A DNA stretch of 64,000 nt from Oleomonas cavernae (lineage in GTDB: Bacteria; Pseudomonadota; Alphaproteobacteria; Zavarziniales; Zavarziniaceae): assembly GCF_003590945.1 (NCBI RefSeq), contig NZ_QYUK01000016.1, positions 408,904-472,903 on the forward strand. Direction: 5' to 3'. A model generated the notes under the pieces. It saw nothing but the letters and a program-made list of their open reading frames with translations. It made no database searches and was not told the DNA's origin. Made by a program: the position numbers and the translations under genes. Of the stretch, positions 53,890 through 62,095 are shown in pieces; position 1 is the first letter of the stretch, and the number at the start of each line of letters is the position of its first letter.

Positions 53890-55746
53890 TCAAAATTGAA
53901 AGGCGAGTGAGAACTCGACATTGTCCATTTGCTGGCCGAGACCGATGATGCCTTGCTCCGGGTCTGCCTCGAAATGCGTGACCTCGATCCGCGGACGCCA
54001 ATTGTCGCCGAAGTAGTTGAAGTCCACGCGCTGTCGCACACCCCATGCCTGGTTCTGGAAGTCATACAGGCCCAGAATCTCGACCGCGAGCTTGCCGTCA
54101 TCGAAATTGTGGCTGAGAAGGAGGGTCGCGTAGTTCTGGACCGGGTGAAGCTTGGCGGCATAGGGGGCCTGGAACAGCAGATCCTCGCCGTTCGGCGTGA
54201 TGACGGTGAACAGCTGGACACTGGTGAAGACACTCGTGTCCTGCCCCTCCCAGAAGGGCAGCCACAGGAAATAGTCGGCACCGATCATGAAGGAGATCTG
54301 GTCCCGCTTTGTCACGCTGCGTGACGGATCGACGATCAGCGCAGCGCTCCCTTCCACTTCGTCGCCGAACATCGTGACGGTGCGCGATCGATTGAAGGGC
54401 TTGTCGAATTCATAACTGAACTCGGCGCGTAACACCGGTGTAATCTCCTTCGGCCCCATCGGCAACTCGGCCATGTCGCGGGTATAGCTGGCGCCGACCA
54501 GTTTGCGGCGATAGCGATAGTCCAGATCGAATTGCACATTGACGGAACACAGAGGACCGGCACCGCCCGGGCAGCCCAAAATCGCCTGGGCTCCTTCGGC
54601 CGTTGGACTGCCGGAACCAAGATAGGGAATGTAGGCACCCTGGACGACGGCCTCGGTGATCTCGCTGCCGAGCGGAACCGTTACCATTGCATTCCCGCCG
54701 TCGTTCAGGGCATTGCCGACAACGACGGTGGCCCCTGCCAACTTGATAATTGGCAGTTCCTGATAGGCATAGAGTGCGTTGAGCGTCGCTTCGCCCCCTA
54801 AAACCTCGAACTTGAAGCGCGCACCGAGTGTCGGTTCTTCAAAGCCGAACCGATCGGGCTCCCGATCCGTCAGATGCGCCCCCACGAACGGGATCCCGGC
54901 ACCCGATGCCTTGTCCGCCAGGAGGGGAAACGGCAGACCATACAGGCCGCCCGAGGTGGCATCGTCGGGCGTCGGGTTGTTGATGATGAACCGGTCGCGA
55001 TGGTACTCCGGCATATAGATAAGCTCGAGCTTGGGCGCACGGATGCCCACCGCCTCAAAGGCGTCGCCCAGGCCCAACCTGGCGAGATCGATATCGCCTG
55101 CCACCATCCAGCTCGCGATACGGCTCTCATCAGGGTCACCGAGAATAAATTTCTGTCGCAGATCCTGTGCATGCAGCACGTCGAGCAGGCGGATACCGTC
55201 GGACTGGCCCCATGCCCTGACGAACTTGCCGACTTTCAGGGCGTACAGGTTTTCCGGGTCGGTGAACTTGACGGCCGCCTCGTGAATCACCTCGTCGTTG
55301 AAGTCGGAGAGGAATCGGTTCTGGCTGTCGCTGCTGCCGAATGGATCGTGAGCAGGGCTGGGCAACGGACCGGCGGGCCGGCCAGCGCCCCGCTCGTTGA
55401 GGTGATAGGCAAACCTGTCGGTAAAACCGGGCGAGGCATAATCCTGAAGGCCAGGTGCGGTCAGATCACCCCCCAGATCCGAATACCAATCGCCGCGCAG
55501 CCAAAAATCCCCGGTCACCGTGACATTGTCATGCGGCCGCCAGCTGGTGCTGAGCTCGACCAGATAATTCATCTGTCCGATTTCGGCGCCGCCGCCAACC
55601 TGGCTCTTGTCATAGGCGACGGCCACCCCCTGCTTCACGCGGCCCCCGACGGTAAAGTCATCGCCGATGGTGACCTCGGCCCGCGCGCAAGGTGATAGCC
55701 CCGCGATCAGCGCCAGGGCACTCGTGGCCACGAACAACTTTTTCAT
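53890..55746 (-). CDS. DUF1302-family outer-membrane protein
   Basis: The product is 618 residues from ATG 55746 (GGGGGAAACG just upstream). It has a signal peptide MKKLFVATSALALIAG with cleavage at ARA|EV, then a long beta-rich protein with alternating aromatic strands (NVTVTGDFWLRGDWYSDLGG; FNYFGDNWRPRIEVTHFEAD) ending in Phe (VEFSLAFQF), as outer-membrane barrels do. LYALKVGKFVRAWGQSDGIR is typical of the DUF1302 family, which often accompanies lipid or aromatic degradation genes. Its role is unknown; transport of hydrophobic substrates is the usual guess. It is separate from the paa operon, whose terminator lies at 55973-56018. Confidence 0.82.
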   Translation of the reverse strand: MKKLFVATSALALIAGLSPCARAEVTIGDDFTVGGRVKQGVAVAYDKSQVGGGAEIGQMNYLVELSTSWRPHDNVTVTGDFWLRGDWYSDLGGDLTAPGLQDYASPGFTDRFAYHLNERGAGRPAGPLPSPAHDPFGSSDSQNRFLSDFNDEVIHEAAVKFTDPENLYALKVGKFVRAWGQSDGIRLLDVLHAQDLRQKFILGDPDESRIASWMVAGDIDLARLGLGDAFEAVGIRAPKLELIYMPEYHRDRFIINNPTPDDATSGGLYGLPFPLLADKASGAGIPFVGAHLTDREPDRFGFEEPTLGARFKFEVLGGEATLNALYAYQELPIIKLAGATVVVGNALNDGGNAMVTVPLGSEITEAVVQGAYIPYLGSGSPTAEGAQAILGCPGGAGPLCSVNVQFDLDYRYRRKLVGASYTRDMAELPMGPKEITPVLRAEFSYEFDKPFNRSRTVTMFGDEVEGSAALIVDPSRSVTKRDQISFMIGADYFLWLPFWEGQDTSVFTSVQLFTVITPNGEDLLFQAPYAAKLHPVQNYATLLLSHNFDDGKLAVEILGLYDFQNQAWGVRQRVDFNYFGDNWRPRIEVTHFEADPEQGIIGLGQQMDNVEFSLAFQF

Positions 55747-55972
55747 CGTTTCCCCCAATTTTAACGCGATCACAACACGACACCTGAATGCCAGTGTAAT
55801 CGATTGGATATCAGCAGCCTGACATCATTTCATTCGGGATCAGTTACGCCCACATCGGACGCATTTTCAACGAAACAGAATGGTTAATGCTGCCGAAATT
55901 TGTCTTATGCTGCTGGGGAATAGATAGAACCTGTAGCGGTCCTGAGAACTCTTGCGTGCCTTTGGGCGAAGC

Positions 55973-56018
55973 AAAAAAATGCCCGTGCAAGCGAAGATAA
56001 TTTTCGCTTGCACGGGCA
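55973..56018 (-). terminator. Strong Rho-independent terminator of the paa operon
   Basis: TGCCCGTGCAAGCGAA (55980-55995) and TTCGCTTGCACGGGCA (56003-56018) form a perfect 16-bp stem with a 7-base loop. Read leftward it is followed by seven T (complement of 55973-55979). It lies 55 bp after the thiolase stop, the last gene of the leftward paa operon. The rest of 55747-56073 shows no gene and holds the promoter region of the DUF1302 gene. Confidence 0.92.
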
Positions 56019-56073
56019 GTTGAACACCGGTCGAGGAGAGTGGAGTAACCGGTGCGAATACGTGCTTGCCGGA

Positions 56074-57278
56074 CTAGGGCCGTTCCAGCACCATGGCGAT
56101 ACCCTGACCGACGCCGATGCACATGGTGCACAGGGCCCGCCGGGCATCGCGCAGGCCCAGTTCGATCGCGGCGGTCAGCGCGAGACGGGCACCGCTCATG
56201 CCCAGGGGATGGCCCAGCGCGATGGCACCGCCATTGGGGTTGACGTGGTCGGCATCGTCCGGCAGGCCCAGTTCACGCAGCACGGCCAGGCCCTGGGCCG
56301 CGAAGGCCTCGTTCAGCTCGACCACGTCGATCTCGCCGATGCCAAGCTTGAGCCGCTGCAGCAATTTCTGCGAGGCGGGCGCCGGGCCGATCCCCATGAC
56401 GCGGGGCGGCACGCCGGCCGTGGCGGCGCCCAGGATCCGGGCCCGGGGGTGAGGCCATATTTTACGATCGCCTCGGCCGAGGCGATGATCACGGCCGCGG
56501 CCCCGTCATTGACGCCAGATGCATTACCAGCCGTTACACTGCCGCCGTCGCGGAACGGCGTGCCCAGCTTGGCCAGTCCTTCAAGGGTCGTATTACGCCT
56601 GGGATGCTCGTCATCCTTGACGACGATCGAGGCCCCCTTCTTGCCGGGCAGCGTGACGGGAACAATCTCGGCAGCAAAACGGCCGGATTCGATCGCGGCC
56701 ACGGCGCGCTGCTGTGACCGCAAGGCAAAGACGTCCTGATCGGCACGGTTGACCTGGTAATCGGCCGCGACATTCTCGGCCGTCTCGGGCATCGAATCGA
56801 TGCCGTACTGGCGTTGCAGCAGCTTGTTGACGAAGCGCCAGCCGATGGTGGTGTCATAGACCGCGTTGTCGCGGGAAAACGCGCTGGCAGCCTTGGGCAT
56901 CACGAAGGGTGCCCGGCTCATGCTCTCGACCCCGCCGGCGACGAAGAGTTCGCCGTCCCCGGCCTTCACCGCCCGCGCGGCCATGGCAATCGCATCGAGG
57001 CCCGAACCGCACAATCGGTTGACCGTGGTGCCCGAGACCTTCTCGCCCAGGCCGCCCAGCAGGACGGCCATGCGCGCCACATTGCGGTTGTCTTCGCCCG
57101 CCTGGTTGGCGCAGCCCAGGATGACATCGTCGACCGCGTCCCAGTCGACGCGGGGATTGCGTTCGACCAGGGCCTTGAGCGGCAGGGCTGCCAGGTCATC
57201 TGCCCGCACCCCGGACAGGGCACCGGCATAGCGGCCGATCGGGGTACGAATACCGTCGCAGAGAAAGGCATCAGTCAT
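56074..57278 (-). CDS. paaJ: Beta-ketoadipyl-CoA/acetyl-CoA C-acyltransferase (PaaJ/PcaF-type thiolase), apparent frameshift
   Basis: This thiolase performs the last step of the phenylacetate pathway, cleaving 3-oxoadipyl-CoA (and 3-oxo-5,6-dehydrosuberyl-CoA) with CoA. Catalytic Cys90 is in [38 protein letters not shown] and the C-terminal [10 protein letters not shown] carry the remaining active-site residues. The start [17 protein letters not shown] at 57278 is typical. The frame breaks after VKYGLTP; one extra base in the G5 run 56445-56449 joins both parts into a ~401-residue protein, the normal length. It is last in the operon, 8 bp after paaI, and followed by the terminator. Confidence 0.88.
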
Positions 57279-57286
57279 GGCGGCGA

Positions 57287-57715
57287 TCAACTTTCTGGCA
57301 GAACACTGGATTTCAGGGCAGCGGACTGGCCGCGAAAACTCGCCACCGTCCGGCCGTCGCCGGCAGTGACGGACACGTCGTAAATGCCATTGCGCCCGGC
57401 CGAGGCGATTTCCGTCGCCGTCGCGACGAGGCGTTCGCCCAGGCGCGCCGGCGTCAGGTAGGTAATCGTGCAGCTTTGCCCTACGGTCGCGACATTGCGG
57501 GCATTGCAGGCAAAGGCGAAGGCGCTGTCGGCCAGGGTGAAGATCATCCCGCCGTGAACGGTGCCGTGGCCGTTGACCATCCGCTCGCCCGCCACCATCG
57601 CGACCACGGCCCGGCCCGGGCCCATGGCCTCGATCTCCAGGCCCAGGGACTGCGAGGCCGCATCCTGTGCCAGCATCGCCTGGGCGCAGGCCCAGGCCAG
57701 GGCCGTCGGCTCCAC
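57287..57715 (-). CDS. paaI: Hydroxyphenylacetyl-CoA thioesterase PaaI
   Basis: This 142-residue hotdog-fold thioesterase has the PaaI signature NGHGTVHGGMIFTLADSAFA (catalytic Asp in the helix) and SCTITYLTPARLGERL. In the pathway it releases CoA from dead-end ring-hydroxylated or oxepin-derived CoA esters, protecting the CoA pool. Start GTG 57715, two bases after the paaG stop. Confidence 0.88.
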   Translation of the reverse strand: MEPTALAWACAQAMLAQDAASQSLGLEIEAMGPGRAVVAMVAGERMVNGHGTVHGGMIFTLADSAFAFACNARNVATVGQSCTITYLTPARLGERLVATATEIASAGRNGIYDVSVTAGDGRTVASFRGQSAALKSSVLPES

Positions 57716-57717
57716 GG

Positions 57718-58512
57718 CTAGCGGCCCTGGAACCGGGCCGGGCGCTTGTTCAGGAAGGCATTGACGCCTTCGCGATAGTCCGCCGTCCGGCCCAGGCGCT
57801 GCTGCTCGTCGCGTTCAAGATCCAACTGTTCGTCGAGCGTATTGGTCGAGGACACCAGCAAGGCCTGCTTGATCGCCGCCAGGGCCGCGGTGGGCTGCTT
57901 CGCCAGGTGGCGGCCCAGGGTTGCCGCTTCGTCCAGCAACTTGTCGTCGTCGACCACTTTCCAGATCAGGCCCCAGGCCAGGGCGGTTTCCGCCGGCAGC
58001 ACGTCGCCCAGCAGGGCGAGGCCGGCAGCGCGGGCCTGGCCCACCAGCCGCGGCAAGATCCAGGTGCCGCCGCAATCGGGCAGCAGCCCGACCCGGCAGA
58101 AGGCTTGCGAGAACTTGGCCGAGCGCCCTGCGATCACGATATCCGCCGCCAGCGCGATATTGGCCCCCGCCCCCGCCGCGATCCCATTGACCGCGGCAAT
58201 GATGGGCAGGGGCAGCCGGCGCAACCGGCGCAGCAGGGGATTGTAATAGGTGCTGATGGTCGCCCCCAGGTCCGGCGGCGCCTCGCCCGGGGCGGTCGCC
58301 CGGTCGGACAGATCCTGGCCCGCGCAAAAGCCGCGGCCCGCACCGGTCAGGACCACGCTGCGGATCGTGGCGTCGCCTTCGATCGTATCGAGGTGAGCGG
58401 CCAGGACCTCGTGCATCGCGACATTGAAGGAATTGATCTTGTCGGGGCGGTTCAGGGTCAGCGTAGCCACGCCATCTGCCCTGTCCAACAGGACCGGTTG
58501 CTCTTGCGCCAT
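57718..58512 (-). CDS. paaG: 1,2-epoxyphenylacetyl-CoA isomerase PaaG (crotonase family)
   Basis: The product is 264 residues from ATG 58512. Crotonase fold with oxyanion-hole segments SFNVAMHEVL and AGRGFCAGQDLSD, and IAAVNGIAAGAGANIALAAD for the second; GLLPDCGGTWILPRLVG is characteristic of PaaG with its catalytic Asp. It converts ring-epoxide to oxepin-CoA. It sits between paaE (22-bp gap) and paaI, as in many proteobacterial paa operons. A general enoyl-CoA hydratase is the alternative, but context and the PDCGGTW motif favour PaaG. Confidence 0.88.
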   Translation of the reverse strand: MAQEQPVLLDRADGVATLTLNRPDKINSFNVAMHEVLAAHLDTIEGDATIRSVVLTGAGRGFCAGQDLSDRATAPGEAPPDLGATISTYYNPLLRRLRRLPLPIIAAVNGIAAGAGANIALAADIVIAGRSAKFSQAFCRVGLLPDCGGTWILPRLVGQARAAGLALLGDVLPAETALAWGLIWKVVDDDKLLDEAATLGRHLAKQPTAALAAIKQALLVSSTNTLDEQLDLERDEQQRLGRTADYREGVNAFLNKRPARFQGR

Positions 58513-58534
58513 GATCGTTCCCTCCCCAGGGATT

Positions 58535-59599
58535 TTAGTGTTGATGATCGAAGTCGACGACGACGCGGTCACCGGCCGGGTAGCTCTGACAGGTCAGGAT
58601 GTAACCCCTGGCGATTTCATAGTCTTCCAGCCCGAAGTGGACATCCATGTCGACCTCGCCTTCGACGACATGGGCACGGCAGGTCGAACAGACCCCGCCC
58701 TTGCACGAATAGGGCAGCTCGACCCCCTGGCGCAGGGCCGCGTCGAGGATGGTCTCCCCTCCCCTGTCGATTTCAAATTCCCGCGCGCGGCCGTCAATGA
58801 TCGCCGTCGCGTGAATGCCCGGGCCGGCTTGCACGGGGCGCGGGGCGCGCACCGGCTGGTCCGTCCCGAACAGTTCCGCCTTGATGCTGGTGCGCGGGAT
58901 GCCGTGTTCTTCCAACACGGTCAATACCGAGCGGGTCATCGCCTCGGGACCGCAGACGAAGACCCCGTCCACATCGCCCACCGGGATCCAGCGGGCAAAC
59001 AGCTCGGCACATTTGTCGGCGTCGATGCGGCCGTTGAACAGGTCGATGTCCTGCTGCTCCCGGCTCATGATGTAGATCAGGTTGAGTCGCTCCAGGTAGA
59101 GATCCTTGAGATCGCCGAGTTCCTGGCCGAACAGCACGCTGGAAGAGGAACGGTTGCCATAGACCAGTGTGAAGCGGCTGCCCGGCTCGGCAGCCAGCGT
59201 GGTCTTCATGATCGACAGAATCGGCGTGATGCCGCTGCCGGCCGCGAGAGCCAGATAGTGCCGCCGGGCAGCCGGCTCCAGGGGCATGTGGAAACGGCCC
59301 TCGGGCGGTGCCACATCAAGAAAAGCACCCGGCTTGAGCATTTCCTGCGCCCAGCTCGAAAACACGCCGTCGGCCACGCGCTTGATGGCGACCCGCAGCT
59401 GGCTGTCCTGCACGCCGGAGCAGATCGAATAGCTGCGCCGAACCCCCTCGCCGCCGATGGTGGTTCGCAGCGTCAAATACTGACCCTGAATGAACCGGTA
59501 GTCGGCGGCCAGCCCCTCCGGCACGTCGAAGGTGACAACGACCGCATCCCGCGTTTCCCGCTGGATGTCCTTGACCTTCAGTTGGTGGAACTGGCTCAT
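58535..59599 (-). CDS. paaE: Phenylacetyl-CoA epoxidase reductase subunit PaaE
   Basis: The product is 354 residues from ATG 59599. N-terminal FAD domain (RRSYSICSG for FAD binding), NAD(P)H domain (AAGSGITPILSIMKT; DGVFVCGPEAM) and a C-terminal plant-type [2Fe-2S] domain (PYSCKGGVCSTCRAHVVEG, later ILTCQS). It passes electrons from NADPH to the PaaABC oxygenase. It lies 7 bp after paaD. Length and domain order are normal for PaaE. Confidence 0.94.
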   Translation of the reverse strand: MSQFHQLKVKDIQRETRDAVVVTFDVPEGLAADYRFIQGQYLTLRTTIGGEGVRRSYSICSGVQDSQLRVAIKRVADGVFSSWAQEMLKPGAFLDVAPPEGRFHMPLEPAARRHYLALAAGSGITPILSIMKTTLAAEPGSRFTLVYGNRSSSSVLFGQELGDLKDLYLERLNLIYIMSREQQDIDLFNGRIDADKCAELFARWIPVGDVDGVFVCGPEAMTRSVLTVLEEHGIPRTSIKAELFGTDQPVRAPRPVQAGPGIHATAIIDGRAREFEIDRGGETILDAALRQGVELPYSCKGGVCSTCRAHVVEGEVDMDVHFGLEDYEIARGYILTCQSYPAGDRVVVDFDHQH

Positions 59600-59606
59600 C
59601 TTGTTC

Positions 59607-60080
59607 TCAATGACATTTGAAGTGGTCGAAGGGTTCCAGGCAGGCCTCGCAACGATAGAGCGCCTTGCAGGGCGTCGAGCCGAACCGGCTGAGCAAGGCT
59701 GTCCTGGACGAGCCGCAGCGCGGGCAGGCGATCGCCGGGGGCAACGGGCAGCCCACCGCGCTCGGCGGTGCAATGCCGTAGTGCAGCAGGGCTTCGCGAC
59801 CGCGTGGGGTCAGCCAGTCCGTGGTCCAGGCCGGGGCCAGGCTGGTCTCGACCGACACTTGGTCGACGCCATGGCTGACCAGGGCCTCGCGCACATCGCG
59901 GGCGATCACCTCGGTGGCCGGACAGCCGGAATAGGTCGGCGTGATCGTCACTTTGATCGTCTCGCCCCTGGTTTCGACGGCGCGGACAATGCCAAGATCG
60001 ACGACGGACACGACCGGAATTTCCGGGTCCATCACCTCGTCCAGCCATTGCCAGACCTGCGCTGTCGACACCGCGGTCAC
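59607..60080 (-). CDS. paaD: Phenylacetyl-CoA epoxidase maturation/accessory protein PaaD
   Basis: This 157-residue protein has an N-terminal MIP18/DUF59 domain (VMDPEIPVVSVVDLGIVRAV; TPTYSGCPATEVI with its Cys) and a C-terminal zinc-ribbon-like region (CPRCGSSRT, CKALYRCEACLEPFDHFKCH). PaaD is needed for iron-sulfur or metal maturation of the epoxidase. Its start overlaps the paaC stop (60077-60080). Confidence 0.92.
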   Translation of the reverse strand: MTAVSTAQVWQWLDEVMDPEIPVVSVVDLGIVRAVETRGETIKVTITPTYSGCPATEVIARDVREALVSHGVDQVSVETSLAPAWTTDWLTPRGREALLHYGIAPPSAVGCPLPPAIACPRCGSSRTALLSRFGSTPCKALYRCEACLEPFDHFKCH

Positions 60081-60823
60081 CAGCGTGCTCCCGGGAAACT
60101 ACGCGGGATGTGCTGCATCTCGGCCAGGAGATAGCCCATGTGCTCGCTGTGTTCGCCGCGCCGACCGCCGCTGCGCATCCAGGCATCGGCCGGGACGGGC
60201 AAGGTCGCCTTGGCGAGAACCGCGCCTACCGTGCCCTGCCAGGCGGCCCGCAGGCCACGGGGATCGCAGGCGACCCCGGTTGCGGCCAGTTCCAGATCGA
60301 CCGCATCGGCCTCGAACATCTCGCCCGTGAAGGACCAAAGGCGGCCCAGGGCGCGCTGTATCCGGTCGCGGCTATAGGCCGTGCCGTCCCCTAAGCGAAC
60401 AATCCAGGCCGAACTGTGCGAGAGGTGATAACGCGCCTCCTTGAGCGACTTGGCGGCGATCGCCGCGATCCGCGGCTCGGTCGAGGCGCACAGGGCGGTC
60501 AGCAATTCGTTGTGCCAGGCGTCAAACAGAAACTGGCGCGCCATGGTATCGGCGAAGTCGCCATTGGGCTGCTCGACCAGCAGGAGATTGCGGAATGCCC
60601 GCTCGTCGCGCAGGAAGGCCAGGGTGTCTTCGTCACGGCCGGCACCTTCAACCTCGGCCGCCAGCGACAGCCACAGCCGCGCCTGGCCGATCAGGTCCAG
60701 CGCGATATTGGCGGTGGCGATGTCTTCTTCCAGCACCGGGCCGTGACCGGTCAGGGCGCCAAGCTGCTGCCCTAGAACCAAGGTATTGTCGCCCAGCCGC
60801 AGCAGATATTCGAAAAGTGCCAT
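60077..60823 (-). CDS. paaC: Phenylacetyl-CoA epoxidase subunit PaaC
   Basis: This 248-residue helical structural subunit is a non-catalytic diiron-fold homologue. LGDNTLVLGQQLGALTGHGPVLEEDIA, in two conserved stretches, and SLKEARYHLSHSSAWIVRLG are PaaC hallmarks. It forms the heterodimer core with PaaA. It lies 9 bp after paaB and overlaps paaD. Confidence 0.93.
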   Translation of the reverse strand: MALFEYLLRLGDNTLVLGQQLGALTGHGPVLEEDIATANIALDLIGQARLWLSLAAEVEGAGRDEDTLAFLRDERAFRNLLLVEQPNGDFADTMARQFLFDAWHNELLTALCASTEPRIAAIAAKSLKEARYHLSHSSAWIVRLGDGTAYSRDRIQRALGRLWSFTGEMFEADAVDLELAATGVACDPRGLRAAWQGTVGAVLAKATLPVPADAWMRSGGRRGEHSEHMGYLLAEMQHIPRSFPGARW

Positions 60824-60832
60824 AATCTGCCC

Positions 60833-61117
60833 CTACATATGCTTCACGCCATTGGGCAGGTTATAGAAGGTCGGATGGCGATAGACCTTGGAGCGGGCAG
60901 GATCGAACAGGGCGTCCTTGTCGCCCGGCTGGCTGGCCACGATGTCGGCGGCCTTCACCACCCAGATGCTCATGCCCTCGTTACGCCGGGTGTAGACGTC
61001 GCGGGCATTGCCCAGCGCCATTTCGGCATCGACGGCGCGCAGGCTGCCGACATGCTTGTGGGCCAGGCCATGGCTGCTGCGAATGAACACTTCCCAAAGG
61101 GGCCACTCGGTCATCAC
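60833..61117 (-). CDS. paaB: Phenylacetyl-CoA epoxidase subunit PaaB
   Basis: This 94-residue small subunit has [20 protein letters not shown] and [20 protein letters not shown], which are PaaB-specific. It bridges the PaaAC heterodimers. Start GTG 61117 or ATG 61114; either overlaps the paaA stop (61114-61116). Confidence 0.94.
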   Translation of the reverse strand: MMTEWPLWEVFIRSSHGLAHKHVGSLRAVDAEMALGNARDVYTRRNEGMSIWVVKAADIVASQPGDKDALFDPARSKVYRHPTFYNLPNGVKHM

Positions 61118-62094
61118 GCTGCATTCCTCTGCTTCATGGCATGGGCCATGGCCGCCTCGCGCACCCAGGCGCCCTTTTCCCAGGCCTCCACCCGCGTGGC
61201 CAGACGTTCACGGTTACAGGGACCGTCACCCTTGACCACCCGGTAGAACTCGTCCCAGTCGATCGGGCCGATCTCGTGGTGGCCGGTTTCCGCATTCAGG
61301 GACAGCGCCGGATCGGGAATGGTCAGCCCGATCAGGTCGGCCTGCGGCACCGTCTGGTCGATGAATTTCTGGCGCAGGTCGTCATTGCCGTGGAGCTTGA
61401 TCTTCCAGGCGGCGGATTGCGCGCCGTGGACGGACTCGCCGTCGGGCGGCCCGAACATCATCACCGCCGGCCACCACCAGCGGTTCAGCGCGTCCTGCGC
61501 CATCCGCTTCTGGGCCTGCGTCCCCGCGGCCAGCTTGGCCATGATGTCGAAACCCTGGCGCTGGTGGAAACTCTCCTCCTTGCAGACGCGCACCATGGCG
61601 CGGCCATAGGGACCGTAGGAGCAGCGGCACAACGGGATCTGGTTAATGATCGCCGCCCCGTCCACCAGCCAGCCGATGGCGCCGATATCGGCCCAGGTCA
61701 GGGTGGGATAGTTGAAGATGCTGGAATACTTGGCCTTGCCGCTGTGCAGCGCCTCGATCAGGTCATCACGCGACACGCCCAGCGTTTCTGCCGCGGCATA
61801 GAGGTAGAGACCGTGCCCGCCCTCATCCTGCACCTTGGCCAACAAGGTCGCCTTGCGTTGCAGGGAAGGCGCCCTCGTGATCCAGTTGCCTTCTGGCAGC
61901 ATGCCGACGATTTCCGAATGGGCGTGCTGGGAAATCTGCCGCACCAGGGTCTTGCGATAGGTCTCGGGCATCCAGTCCTGGGGCTCGATCCGGACGCCGG
62001 CATCGATCCGCTCCTGGAAGGCGCGCTCGTCGCCCTCGAGTTCCTGCGCGGTGCGCAACCGCTCGACGCCGGTATCGACCATCTGTGCGTACAT
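61114..62094 (-). CDS. paaA: Phenylacetyl-CoA epoxidase catalytic subunit PaaA
   Basis: This 326-residue diiron monooxygenase subunit epoxidises the aromatic ring of phenylacetyl-CoA. Metal ligands lie in [13 protein letters not shown] and [14 protein letters not shown] (E-x-x-H pairs); [20 protein letters not shown] is also invariant in PaaA. It starts two bases after the paaZ stop and overlaps paaB. Confidence 0.95.
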   Translation of the reverse strand: MYAQMVDTGVERLRTAQELEGDERAFQERIDAGVRIEPQDWMPETYRKTLVRQISQHAHSEIVGMLPEGNWITRAPSLQRKATLLAKVQDEGGHGLYLYAAAETLGVSRDDLIEALHSGKAKYSSIFNYPTLTWADIGAIGWLVDGAAIINQIPLCRCSYGPYGRAMVRVCKEESFHQRQGFDIMAKLAAGTQAQKRMAQDALNRWWWPAVMMFGPPDGESVHGAQSAAWKIKLHGNDDLRQKFIDQTVPQADLIGLTIPDPALSLNAETGHHEIGPIDWDEFYRVVKGDGPCNRERLATRVEAWEKGAWVREAAMAHAMKQRNAA

Positions 62095-62095
62095 G

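Noticed and set aside
53528..54046. 172-codon frame between gspF and the DUF1302 gene
   Set aside because: Overlaps the DUF1302 coding end and has no family pattern or ribosome-binding site.
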